A DNA stretch of 64,000 nucleotides from Thermococcus sp. (GCF_017656495.1 NZ_JACDNS010000010.1:1-64000), one strand, 5' to 3'; positions 43,568 to 50,845 are shown, counted from the first letter of the stretch. Notes: generated by a model not told the origin, from the sequence alone. A program made the numbers and translations.

Positions 43568-44125
43568 TTAGAAAATCTTTGATGGAAATTTAAGTATTTT
43601 ATTTATAAGAAAATCTTTTGGGGACATATTCTCATTAAAAAACTCCTCCCAATCATGCCTATCTAAAACAATAACAGCTAAATTATGTGTAACTTGTACA
43701 TTCATTGTCATTGTTTTTCCCTTTTTTGATAGGTGAGATGTTGTAGCGACGATGACTAGTCTTGTCAAAGATTTATACATAGAAGCTTGTATAGCAGAAT
43801 CTGCAATAACATGCCAATTGATAGGATTTTCATCGTCATAGTTTTTTGCTTGGATGGTTATAATCGGTCCAAGTTTCATAAGGAACGGGTCATCACTCTT
43901 ATTTGCTATTACAATATCAATATCAGTTTCAGATGTTCTTACAGGTCTAGGCAAAACTTCAAATCCCTCAATACTTCCAAAGAATTTTCTTAAAAAATCC
44001 TCAAACAGCATACCTTTTTCTCTATTGTCTTTAGCGGAGAGTGCTTTTTGATATAATTCTCTCAACTCTTTTTTGGAGTATTTCCTCTTTTCTTTTTTGG
44101 AATCTCCGAAAAAAGTGTTTACCAT
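43568..44125 (-). CDS. Mrr-like restriction endonuclease-fold protein
   Basis: 185 aa from ATG 44125 (an upstream ATG 44170 is possible). Core: KGMLFEDFLRKFFGSIEGFE, then ETDIDIVIANKS, then IITIQAKNYDD: the E...D-x(n)-Q-x-K pattern of the Mrr_cat (PD-(D/E)XK) family, which cleaves modified or foreign DNA. Last gene of a leftward three-gene operon. Its start lies about 95 bp inside the end of the upstream zinc-ribbon gene, an unusually long overlap. Candidate effector of a defence module. Confidence 0.7.
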   Translation of the reverse strand: MVNTFFGDSKKEKRKYSKKELRELYQKALSAKDNREKGMLFEDFLRKFFGSIEGFEVLPRPVRTSETDIDIVIANKSDDPFLMKLGPIITIQAKNYDDENPINWHVIADSAIQASMYKSLTRLVIVATTSHLSKKGKTMTMNVQVTHNLAVIVLDRHDWEEFFNENMSPKDFLINKILKFPSKIF

Positions 44126-44492
44126 GTTCTGTCGGATATAAAAGAACAGTAAATAGTTTATCTCTTTCATCTAGATCTTTAATGATATCCATAAACTCCT
44201 CTTTACTTATTTCATGACCCATTGGACAAATTAGAATATTGGGGACTTCATCAATGTGTTTGTACTCTCCAAGATACGCTCCACATTTGGGACATTTAAG
44301 TGCATACCTAATTTCAAGAATTCCATTCTCATTCCAGCTTTTGAGAATATTGTCCACTTCATCTAAGGGAATTCTGTAAACTCTAGCCCAATATACAAGA
44401 TTTGCATAAATACTAGGAAATCCAAGATCAACAAGTACATTAGCTAATAAATTCGTCAATCCACTTTTGTTTTCTTTTGGGGATATCCTCAT
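44031..44492 (-). CDS. winged-helix/zinc-ribbon protein of the Mrr operon
   Basis: 153 aa from ATG 44492 (MRISPKENKSG). The first part (LANVLVDLGFPSIYANLVYWARVYRIPLDEV in two helices) looks like a small helix-turn-helix unit. It is followed by a zinc ribbon with CPKCGAYLGEYKH and ILICPMGHEIS (two Cys pairs or C-x2-C ... C-x3-H). The C-terminal is basic (RRFQKRKEEILQKRVERIIS). It overlaps both neighbours (52 bp with the 345-aa gene, about 95 bp with the nuclease). Probably binds nucleic acid and targets the nuclease. Confidence 0.5.
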   Translation of the reverse strand: MRISPKENKSGLTNLLANVLVDLGFPSIYANLVYWARVYRIPLDEVDNILKSWNENGILEIRYALKCPKCGAYLGEYKHIDEVPNILICPMGHEISKEEFMDIIKDLDERDKLFTVLLYPTEHGKHFFRRFQKRKEEILQKRVERIISKSTLR

Positions 44493-45477
44493 AGGGTCCT
44501 CCCTTCCATACATTATAGAGTATTTTCAGCATTTCATTTATTGCTTTTTCGCTATATGCTCTGAAGGGATACAATTTGCTCTCTCTAAAGTTTATACCAA
44601 AAGATGCAATATCGTCGAATATGGTCTTATCAGGAAGTGTTAGCTCAAGGTGTGCTCGAGTTATTTCTCCCGACTTATAAGCCCGATCAATAGCTTTCAT
44701 TACAGTATCATACCTTCTAAGGTCTTTAGCTTGTGTTCGTTTGCTACCGTATCTTCCAGAAAAAGCCATCTTTCCGGGAACTGGTTCCTCTTCCTCCTCT
44801 AGTAACTCTCCTGGAAACTCCAAAGTAATATAATCGACGCTAGATGCAAAGTCTAACAAAGACTTGATAAATCCAATGTTGTTCATGTAAACACGCTTTG
44901 GGGTATCATTCAAAGAAAGTAAGTGAAGAGCTTTGAAAAGAACTTTTTTAACCAAAGTAGCATTTATTCTACTCCCTCTAACATCTACCAAAGGGTTGTT
45001 AGCTCTAAATATTACAAATACCCTAATAGGTCTAGAATATTTCATTAGTTTTCCTGTCTCTTCATTAATAATCTCTTCTACCTTGGGTGACTTAAAAACA
45101 AAGCGAAGAACAAGTTCTTTATAGGAGTTATTCAAGTAAACTAGCTGTAGTGTAGGTTCTTTTGGATATTTTTTTAGTCTTCTAATATTATTTGCTCTTG
45201 ATAATATTTCTTCTGGAAGTTCAGAAAACTCATTAAACGGAGCAGATTTCAATTCAAACATGTATATCGGCACTTTGGGAGTATTCGTAAGAAAATTATC
45301 AGTAATCCATCGTGCTTGAGCTGGCGTGAGAAAAGTCAACACATAATCAGGATCATCTAAAAGTTCATATATGGGATTAACGCCGATGCTTTCAAGATAT
45401 AACTTTAGGGTTTTCTTTGGAATGTTTCGAATGGCTCTTTTTGCAAGAGCATTAGGAACATTAACACTCTCCGTCAT
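44440..45477 (-). CDS. unknown 345-aa protein, first gene of the Mrr operon
   Basis: Soluble, no TM or signal. N-terminal helices (NALAKRAIRNIPKKTLKLYL) and an alpha/beta body (PIYMFELKSAPFNEF; KELVLRFVFKSPKVEEIINE; RPIRVFVIFRANNPLVDVRG), an acidic run (LLEEEEEPVPG) and basic KRTQAKDLRRYD. ATG 45477 follows GTGGTGG. I recognise no family. Position at the head of an operon with a zinc-ribbon protein and an Mrr-like nuclease suggests a sensing or regulatory subunit of a defence system. Confidence 0.5.
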   Translation of the reverse strand: MTESVNVPNALAKRAIRNIPKKTLKLYLESIGVNPIYELLDDPDYVLTFLTPAQARWITDNFLTNTPKVPIYMFELKSAPFNEFSELPEEILSRANNIRRLKKYPKEPTLQLVYLNNSYKELVLRFVFKSPKVEEIINEETGKLMKYSRPIRVFVIFRANNPLVDVRGSRINATLVKKVLFKALHLLSLNDTPKRVYMNNIGFIKSLLDFASSVDYITLEFPGELLEEEEEPVPGKMAFSGRYGSKRTQAKDLRRYDTVMKAIDRAYKSGEITRAHLELTLPDKTIFDDIASFGINFRESKLYPFRAYSEKAINEMLKILYNVWKGGPYEDIPKRKQKWIDEFIS

Positions 45478-45498
45478 CTAAACCACCACAAACGTTAG

Positions 45499-45518
45499 TT
45501 ACGTTACGTAATTATTAC
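45499..45518 (-). promoter_or_regulatory. promoter palindrome shared with the 48406 operon (copy 1)
   Basis: TTACGTTACGTAATTATTAC contains the near-palindrome TTACGT-T-ACGTAA and the palindrome GTAAT-A-ATTAC (minus-strand reading). ACGTAATTATTACT (45506-45519) recurs exactly at 48455-48468 upstream of the other leftward accessory operon. It lies 22-42 nt upstream of ATG 45477, overlapping the expected TATA region of this weak-looking promoter. Confidence 0.6.
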
Positions 45519-45749
45519 TTCCAACTATAAGAAAGTTTCGCTCTTACCTCTATATAAAGGGTTTACATTAATTCACACCACAAAAACGAAACCTTAAATG
45601 TAATAACGGCGAAAGGTTTTCGCTATCAAAGACAAAGAGTTGTTTCCGGGATTGATAAAGGGAAAGAGTAGGGAAATGACTACAAAAATGCCCAACTTTT
45701 TGACAATATTTTTATATAACAAGCACGCCTACCAAAGGTGGGATGCTCT

Positions 45750-46052
45750 ATGGACGATCTCAATCTGTTACTCGAATTGAGCACTTTGGAAAACGTTGCT
45801 GAGGCATGGAAAATAGTGGGAGAGTGGCAGTTTGTTATTGAAACCAATAACGGACCAAGAAAAGTGAGAATAAAGGTGCTTATGGACGAAAATGGAAGAT
45901 ACATGGCATATCCGGACATATACATAGATGGCTATATCCCAATACATTTATATGACTCTGTAGAGGAAGCTGTTAAAGTAACTTTAGCCTTAGTGATTGG
46001 TAACTTAATGAAAAAGAGCAATCCTGTCATAAAACCATATGAAGATTACTAG
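45750..46052 (+). CDS. small acidic protein, HicB/antitoxin-like fold possible
   Basis: 100 aa from ATG 45750, with AAGGTGGGA upstream and TTTTTATATAAC (45708-45719) as TATA box. The middle reads KVRIKVLMDENGRYMAYPDI, then IPIHLYDSVEEAVKVTLALV: a beta-sheet ending in DENGRYMAYPD and a helix, a pattern seen in HicB-like partial RNase H folds. No toxin gene is adjacent, so function is open. It ends directly before the pseudogene fragment at 46054. Confidence 0.5.
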   Translation: MDDLNLLLELSTLENVAEAWKIVGEWQFVIETNNGPRKVRIKVLMDENGRYMAYPDIYIDGYIPIHLYDSVEEAVKVTLALVIGNLMKKSNPVIKPYEDY

Positions 46053-46053
46053 T

Positions 46054-46107
46054 GAAAACATAGCAAAAGAAATGGGAAAACTCTGAATCATCAACGACCT
46101 ACCCTAG
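46054..46107 (+). pseudogene. broken duplicate of the 3' end of the 40068 gene
   Basis: Reads E-N-I-A-K-E-M-G-K-L-stop-I-I-N-D-L-P-stop, against E-D-V-A-V-E-I-K-K-L-C-I-I-N-D-L-P-stop at the end of the 95-aa protein: 10 of 16 positions agree, and the Cys codon TGC has become TGA. At DNA level 46078-46097 equals 40326-40345 with one mismatch. It overlaps the 3' end of the leftward membrane-protein gene, whose last residues are thus encoded antisense to the relic. Confidence 0.7.
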
Positions 46108-47236
46108 TCTCTTCGAGAATTCTGAGGATTTCTTCCTCCAATTTTTTATGCCCCATTTCTTTAATCTCCATAAGAATTGATGACACTTCTTCAAACAGTT
46201 CTTGTGATTTCTCCATAATTAATTGACGTAGGAGAAGTTTCTCGGAATCTGGAACCTGTGCATCTTTGAATTGGTAGAATAACTTGTTATACGTAGCTAT
46301 TTCTTTATCAAGTGGAATGCCATGTTCTAACAAAAACTTCCTGATAAATTCCGAGATTTTCCAAACCCTCTCACGTTCTGTGGAGGATAAGTCTTCAGAG
46401 GGGTTTTCTTTACGATATTGTTGGACTAGATAGTAGTATGGGTCTGATAGTATTTCTATATGTGATGGGTCTTCTTTGTTTTCATGTAGTTGATCTTTTA
46501 TGTGTTCTAAATATGCTCTCAAAGAGTTCTTGTACTCTTCAATGTCGATTCTTTCTTTTTCCATTTCAAGAATGTTTTTATCTATTGATTCTGCTTGCTC
46601 CTTAGAAACACCCGTGGAACCACCTGACACTATCTCTATATCTGTATCAGATTCTCTAGAATATGGACTTGAATCATCATTTTTGTCGCTCTTACCAGCT
46701 ATTCCTACCACAATAAGCAACCAGATACCAATGACAATAAACAGGTATTCTATTGAAAGTATATAAAAGTAGACAGTGAAAACCTTGATAATTTTTCCAA
46801 CTAAATGTATGCACTCCTCGTTCCCTTTAACTAAAACACTACTTAAAATTCTCGAAAACAGATATGAAACTATGCTATACATTGAAAGGTACACAAATGG
46901 CATATACAACTTGGGATACCAATCCTTAGATACCAATGCTTCTAATCTCTTTGAAAGATTATTGAGATGCCCATGATTTTTCTCTTCTCTAAATTTCTTG
47001 TTTCCAATTTGCTGTAGACCAAATAATATAGCTAGCGATGTTAAGGATACCATGATAAAATTGATGGAATCTTGGGCGATAATTTGATAGAGTCCTGCTT
47101 TGATACTAATAGAAAAGACCATTTTTGATAGAATCCCCACTAAGATGAATAATATACATGTAAAGACTGGTGGACCCCAAAACACTGGATCTGATAATAA
47201 ATCACGGAATATACTTGAGAACCTTTTATCTCCCAT
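46091..47236 (-). CDS. four-TM protein with long cytoplasmic coiled-coil domain
   Basis: 381 aa. TM segments near 19-39, 48-72, 107-130 and 145-180 (VFTCILFILVGILSKMVFSI, SIEYLFIVIGIWLLIVVGIA). Then comes a charged region with EQAESIDKNILEMEKERIDI and helices to the C-terminus. GGGGGAG precedes ATG 47236. It lies 51 bp downstream of the 372-aa gene in the same direction. A membrane protein paired with a soluble sensor-like protein is a frequent layout of abortive-infection modules (inference); no family recognised. Confidence 0.5.
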   Translation of the reverse strand: MGDKRFSSIFRDLLSDPVFWGPPVFTCILFILVGILSKMVFSISIKAGLYQIIAQDSINFIMVSLTSLAILFGLQQIGNKKFREEKNHGHLNNLSKRLEALVSKDWYPKLYMPFVYLSMYSIVSYLFSRILSSVLVKGNEECIHLVGKIIKVFTVYFYILSIEYLFIVIGIWLLIVVGIAGKSDKNDDSSPYSRESDTDIEIVSGGSTGVSKEQAESIDKNILEMEKERIDIEEYKNSLRAYLEHIKDQLHENKEDPSHIEILSDPYYYLVQQYRKENPSEDLSSTERERVWKISEFIRKFLLEHGIPLDKEIATYNKLFYQFKDAQVPDSEKLLLRQLIMEKSQELFEEVSSILMEIKEMGHKKLEEEILRILEETRVGR

Positions 47237-47287
47237 AAACTCCCCCGAGTGTTGTTGTATGGAAAATAGTATAAAAACATTTATGGT

Positions 47288-48406
47288 TCAGAGTCTCTTC
47301 TGTTTTTTGTTTTGGTTCTCAATGAACTCTTTGTATACCTCTTCCATTTTTTCAAACATACTGTCACTTTTAATAGTTCTGTGAGATTCATCAAGCTGTA
47401 TAACTTTAACCTCTTCTTCAATAAATTCTTCTAGTAGATTATATTCATGCCCATCAGGCAATTCTACTTTGAATTTTTTGATTGGATTGTTGCTCTTCTG
47501 TTTGCGGCGGCTTGATATTCCAAGCTCCCTGTACAATCTTTTTATGAAACCAAGCTTATATCTATGTTTTGGAGTTGATGAAAGAGTTATATATACCCTA
47601 CCCATAAGGTAGTTATCGTAGTTCCCACCCAAAATCCAGCTCAATAGACCCCCGATAGTGCTTCTTTGCTTCTCCGGAAGAGAGTTAAGGTACTTCATGT
47701 TGAAGCCAAGCTCTAACGCTGTAACCTCTTCGTTATCTCCCATCTCTAACAATTTAGCTATCTTTTCTTCATTAGGTATCGGCTCGAGAATTACTCTATC
47801 AACGTCAGGACAACACTTGACTTGAATGCATTTTTCTTCTAAGTATCTCCTGAAAAGTCCAGTTCCTGCTCCATTAGGATTAACCTCAAAAATAAGGGTC
47901 TTATCCTTAAAGATCATAAAATGAGTCACATCACTGACCCCGAGATCCTTTTCATCTATATCTATTGGCTTTTGCCGCCCATCCCCTGTCACGATTATTG
48001 GTAACGCATCTGCTTTGATTAACATGAGCTTTCCCTTAATTGGGTAATCCTTTATCACATCCCCATTGTCAAATTCCATATACAGAAATCTCCTTGGGGC
48101 CTCAACAGTAACTTGTTCACCATTTCGTTTTACCGTTTTTGTAGCAGTATATTCTGCCATTGCCAGATATCGTGTATTCCAAATATATCGGTTCACCATA
48201 GAAATGTCTTCTTCAGTAATAACAACATTGGGGGGTAATGAAACAACTTTTGGCAATGATGCTATACAATTGAATACTTTCAGAATTTCATCTGAAGACA
48301 GATCTTCATATCGCTTAGCTTTTTTAGTTGGATCCCCTTTGTACTTATTTCTTTGTAAATGGATAATATAGAATCTTACTTTTCGTGTAACTTCCGGGCG
48401 TACCAT
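47288..48406 (-). CDS. unknown 372-aa protein, partner of the membrane protein
   Basis: Start ATG 48406 (MVRPEVTRKVRFYIIHLQRN) is preceded by GGTGGT; ATG 48430 is an alternative with no such site. The N-terminal strand KVRFYIIHLQ, the motif FLYMEFDNGDVIKDYPIKG and KTLIFEVNPNGAGTGLFRRY form an alpha/beta body; the C-terminus is basic then acidic. The general look (a phage-abortive-infection-like protein reading small domains) is suggestive only. First gene of a two-gene leftward operon with the special shared promoter sequence. Confidence 0.5.
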   Translation of the reverse strand: MVRPEVTRKVRFYIIHLQRNKYKGDPTKKAKRYEDLSSDEILKVFNCIASLPKVVSLPPNVVITEEDISMVNRYIWNTRYLAMAEYTATKTVKRNGEQVTVEAPRRFLYMEFDNGDVIKDYPIKGKLMLIKADALPIIVTGDGRQKPIDIDEKDLGVSDVTHFMIFKDKTLIFEVNPNGAGTGLFRRYLEEKCIQVKCCPDVDRVILEPIPNEEKIAKLLEMGDNEEVTALELGFNMKYLNSLPEKQRSTIGGLLSWILGGNYDNYLMGRVYITLSSTPKHRYKLGFIKRLYRELGISSRRKQKSNNPIKKFKVELPDGHEYNLLEEFIEEEVKVIQLDESHRTIKSDSMFEKMEEVYKEFIENQNKKQKRL

Positions 48407-48448
48407 TGCAAACCACCACTCAAAATGCATTGTTTTTCCTTAAATAAT

Positions 48449-48467
48449 TTACGTACGTAATTATTAC
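48449..48467 (-). promoter_or_regulatory. promoter palindrome shared with the 45477 operon (copy 2)
   Basis: TTACGTACGTAATTATTAC: TTACGTACGTAA is a perfect 12-bp palindrome and GTAAT-A-ATTAC (minus strand) overlaps it. It differs from the copy at 45499-45518 by a single inserted T. Downstream (minus) lies TTATTTAAGG, a possible TATA box for ATG 48406. A shared regulator for the two accessory operons is likely. Confidence 0.6.
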
Positions 48468-48580
48468 TCTCATTTTTCGTGTTCTAATTTTACTCTTCAA
48501 ACTCGGTTTCTCCAGTAGAATGACCTTCGCCATAACAATGCCGCAATTTTAACGGTAAACCTTATGAGCATAAACCTCAA

Positions 48581-48645
48581 AATGTATTACAATGTATGAC
48601 ACGGAGAATACGTGACGAATCTCACGAGAATACAGAGGTGAACAA
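48581..48645 (+). promoter_or_regulatory. control region of the AbrB-like gene with tandem 10-bp repeat
   Basis: AATGTATTAC (48581-48590) and AATGTATGAC (48591-48600) are adjacent direct repeats spaced one helical turn. CTCACGAGAATAC (48621-48633) resembles the TACGAGAA half-site of the operator at 49335-49374. AGAGGTGAACAA is the ribosome site for ATG 48646. This would suit autoregulation by the AbrB-type protein. Confidence 0.5.
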
Positions 48646-49095
48646 ATGAGCGTTGAAAAGCAGACAATTGTGGAACCATTGGCGAAATTTCATGCAAGGT
48701 TAGATAAGGAAGGTAGAGTTGCTATACCAAAAGCCATTCGTGATGCTCTAAAATTATCTAAAAATGACTATGTTGAGGTAGTTGTCAGGAAAATTGAAAT
48801 TGATACTGAGAGACGGCAAATCAAGGTTTTACGCCAAGCTTATTTAATCACAAGGATTGGATCCAAAGGATTGATTTTCCTCCCTTCTGACTTGAAAAAA
48901 CAATTTGATCTGCATGAAAAAGATATTGTTGAAATAGTTCTCTATGGTTTTCACAAGTTCGATGAATTGGTTAGTGACAAAGGGAAACAGTTGTTAAACA
49001 AAATGCAAAGTGCTGGAAAGTGGGCTGAGTTAAGACCTGGACAATCGCCTCCAAAAATAGAATCAATGGAATATTTCTCTTATGTTTTTGTTTGA
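48646..49095 (+). CDS. AbrB/SpoVT-type transcription regulator with two swapped-hairpin domains
   Basis: 149 aa. Two copies of the swapped-hairpin fold: HARLDKEGRVAIPKAIRDAL (about 15-34) and ITRIGSKGLIFLPSDLKKQF (about 69-88), each followed by a ...NDYVEVVV / EKDIVEIVL strand. Fused double AbrB domains would give a pseudo-dimer binding palindromic AT-rich DNA. C-terminal tail AELRPGQSPPKIESMEYFSYVF. It stands alone between the accessory cargo and the right operon and is a good candidate for the element's regulator. Stop is followed by a 10-bp inverted repeat. Confidence 0.8.
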   Translation: MSVEKQTIVEPLAKFHARLDKEGRVAIPKAIRDALKLSKNDYVEVVVRKIEIDTERRQIKVLRQAYLITRIGSKGLIFLPSDLKKQFDLHEKDIVEIVLYGFHKFDELVSDKGKQLLNKMQSAGKWAELRPGQSPPKIESMEYFSYVFV

Positions 49096-49383
49096 GTTTA
49101 ATAATTAATACTAATTATTAATTACTGAGATAGAAGCAAGATATAGATAGATATAGATTAATACAGCAAGCAAAAAGCTGATTTTCAAACAACTGAATTA
49201 ATATGCAGGCAAAATATTTTGATTTACTACTTAGCTTTGTAATTACGCATAATTTTTCTATCCAAAAAACCTGATTTGTGCATTACTACTCACTTTTGCA
49301 TCCATAAACCTTTTATATTCTTAATGCTTACTATCTTACGAGAAATATTCTCGTATGAGAAATAATCTCGTAAGGTGATGAAG
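49096..49383 (+). promoter_or_regulatory. AT-rich intergenic region: inverted repeat, direct repeats and double operator; possible origin
   Basis: 288 bp with no ORF. TTAATAATTA (49098-49107) and TAATTATTAA (49112-49121) form a perfect 10-bp inverted repeat. AGATATAGAT is repeated head to tail (49139-49158). TTTTATATTC (49312-49321) is a TATA box. Over the expected start site lie CTTACGAGA (49335-49343), TTCTCGTATGAGA (49348-49360) and TCTCGTAAG (49366-49374), which make two nested inverted repeats in a 40-bp near-palindrome. AAGGTGATGA then serves ATG 49384. It is the most AT-rich non-coding stretch of the element, so a replication origin is conceivable. Confidence 0.6.
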
Positions 49384-49557
49384 ATGGGGAAACCTGGAAG
49401 ACCTCGCAAGTATGATGGTCCCGTAAGGAGGTTCGAAGCATGGATACCATATGAGGTTTACATGGAAATGCTTGAAGAAAAGAACAAGCTCGGCATTTCT
49501 TGGCCTGATTTAATTCTCGACATGTGGGAGGCTTATAAGGCGAAACAATCCACTTGA
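49384..49557 (+). CDS. 57-aa GRP-motif/RHH-like DNA-binding protein
   Basis: MGKPGRPRKYDGPVRRFEAW begins with an AT-hook-like PGRPRKY motif, followed by a strand (RRFEAWIP) and two helices (YEVYMEMLEEKNKLG; WPDLILDMWEAYKA) of RHH type. ATG 49384 is 6 nt after AAGGTGATG. Directly preceded by a double palindromic operator that it may bind itself. The next protein carries the same N-terminal module (GRPKKWDKPLRQWRADIP), so the two are paralogous at that end. Confidence 0.68.
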   Translation: MGKPGRPRKYDGPVRRFEAWIPYEVYMEMLEEKNKLGISWPDLILDMWEAYKAKQST

Positions 49558-49566
49558 GGGATTTCT

Positions 49567-50490
49567 ATGAAAATTCCAGTAAGAGGACCAGGGAGACCAA
49601 AGAAGTGGGATAAACCCTTGAGACAATGGCGTGCTGATATTCCTGAAGATGATTATGATTTTATTGAGGATACTCGTACAAGGTTAGGGCTTTCTCGTGC
49701 AGAATTCCTTCACATGATTCTCCATCAAGCAAACGTTAATCTTCTCGAGCTACAAGCCAAGATCAAGCACCTTGAAGAAGCCCTTAATCAACTTGAAAAA
49801 GAAAAGCAGGCTCTCCTTGAGGAGCGTGAAAAGCTCCTTGACAGAATTGAAAAACTGCAGCTTCAAATCCAAGCTCTCAAACTCGGTTCTAAGACTGTTG
49901 TTCGTGATGCTATCAAGCTCAAGGCAATTGCAGAGAAAATTGAAGAAGGCAAAAGCTGGAAGGAAGTTTGTGCTCTTGCAGGCTTTAGAGATGAGGACAA
50001 GATCCGTGATTATCTTAAGTTGGCATTCAATATTAGGAAGAATGATAGAGACGAATGGCCCGAAGTTTTCAAGCCTAAGGATATTGTTGAGGAGTTCCAA
50101 GGGTGGGTTCTTGTAAAGCCGTCAGAAAAAGCGGACATTATCAGCTATGTCTTTGTCAGAAAAGGCCGTGAGAAGGCGTTCTTAAAAGAACAGAAGCTAA
50201 AGGCTGAACCTGAAAAAGCCCTCGAAGTCAGCGATGCAGCTGCAGAAATCACAAAGGTCCTCAAGGATTGGCTTGAGGGTTATGAGCTTGCTTTGATGGA
50301 TAAACATGGCAAAGAGAGAGCCGAAAGAATGGCGAAAGATTTCCAGAGGTTTGCTCTCAAAAGGCTCATTGACAAATATGGCTTCACGGCTGTTTTTGAT
50401 GTTGTTTATTCTGACCCGCACTTCAAGCGGGTGATTTTGCCCTTACTCGAACCCTATGCACCTAAAGAAGTTTTGGAGGTGAAAACATGA
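49567..50490 (+). CDS. 307-aa GRP-motif/RHH plus coiled-coil protein, candidate replication or partition factor
   Basis: N-terminal PGRPKKWDKPLRQWRADIPE (AT-hook-like plus RHH strand) and helices to about 58; a 45-residue heptad coiled coil (LQAKIKHLEEALNQLEKEKQ onward); a helix-turn-helix-like segment GKSWKEVCALAGFRDEDKIR (about 133-152); then an alpha/beta C-terminal domain (EEFQGWVLVKPSEKADIISY; final PLLEPYAPKEVLEV). It is the largest gene of the right operon and follows the AT-rich region. A DNA-binding protein surely; an initiator role is only inferred from position. Confidence 0.6.
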   Translation: MKIPVRGPGRPKKWDKPLRQWRADIPEDDYDFIEDTRTRLGLSRAEFLHMILHQANVNLLELQAKIKHLEEALNQLEKEKQALLEEREKLLDRIEKLQLQIQALKLGSKTVVRDAIKLKAIAEKIEEGKSWKEVCALAGFRDEDKIRDYLKLAFNIRKNDRDEWPEVFKPKDIVEEFQGWVLVKPSEKADIISYVFVRKGREKAFLKEQKLKAEPEKALEVSDAAAEITKVLKDWLEGYELALMDKHGKERAERMAKDFQRFALKRLIDKYGFTAVFDVVYSDPHFKRVILPLLEPYAPKEVLEVKT

Positions 50491-50819
50491 AGGAAGTTGG
50501 GAAAATGTATGTTTTGGAAAATGTGTTGCATATGCAGGTTAGTGGAAGCAAGAAGGACGGAATTTTGACAGACAAGGACGAGCTTGAAGCAAGAGTGATT
50601 GATGCGATTGAGAGGGCAAAACAAGCAGATGGCAAATTTGACGAAATGATTTGGGAAAAAGGAACATTTTGGAAAGTTTACAGGGTTACAAAAAATGAAA
50701 ATGGTAGAATTTCAGTTGCAGCGTATGTTCCAATAGTTGAATATGAGCCCAAGCTTCCGGAGGAGGTTCCAAAGAGAAAGTTAAACAGGCTTCTAAAAGC
50801 TGCTGGACTTTCTTCCTAG
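50487..50819 (+). CDS. 110-aa protein of unknown function
   Basis: ATG 50487 (MKEVGKMYVLENVLHMQVSG), with GGAGGTGAAAAC upstream and a 4-bp overlap with the previous stop. Small alpha/beta pattern: DELEARVIDAIERAKQADGK helix, then two strands (FWKVYRVTKNENGRISVAAY). Rather basic tail (PKRKLNRLLKAAGLSS). No family recognised; co-translated with the 307-aa protein. Confidence 0.55.
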   Translation: MKEVGKMYVLENVLHMQVSGSKKDGILTDKDELEARVIDAIERAKQADGKFDEMIWEKGTFWKVYRVTKNENGRISVAAYVPIVEYEPKLPEEVPKRKLNRLLKAAGLSS

Positions 50820-50845
50820 TTTTAATTTTTGTGAGAGGTGAAAGC

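Noticed and set aside
45608-45622. GCGAAA/TTTCGC repeat as a regulatory hairpin
   Set aside because: Short, 2-nt loop, no relation to a start codon or promoter that I can show.
46084-46086. In-frame TGA as selenocysteine replacing Cys
   Set aside because: Thermococcales lack the Sec system, there is no SECIS-like structure, and the frame has no start; it is a decayed fragment.
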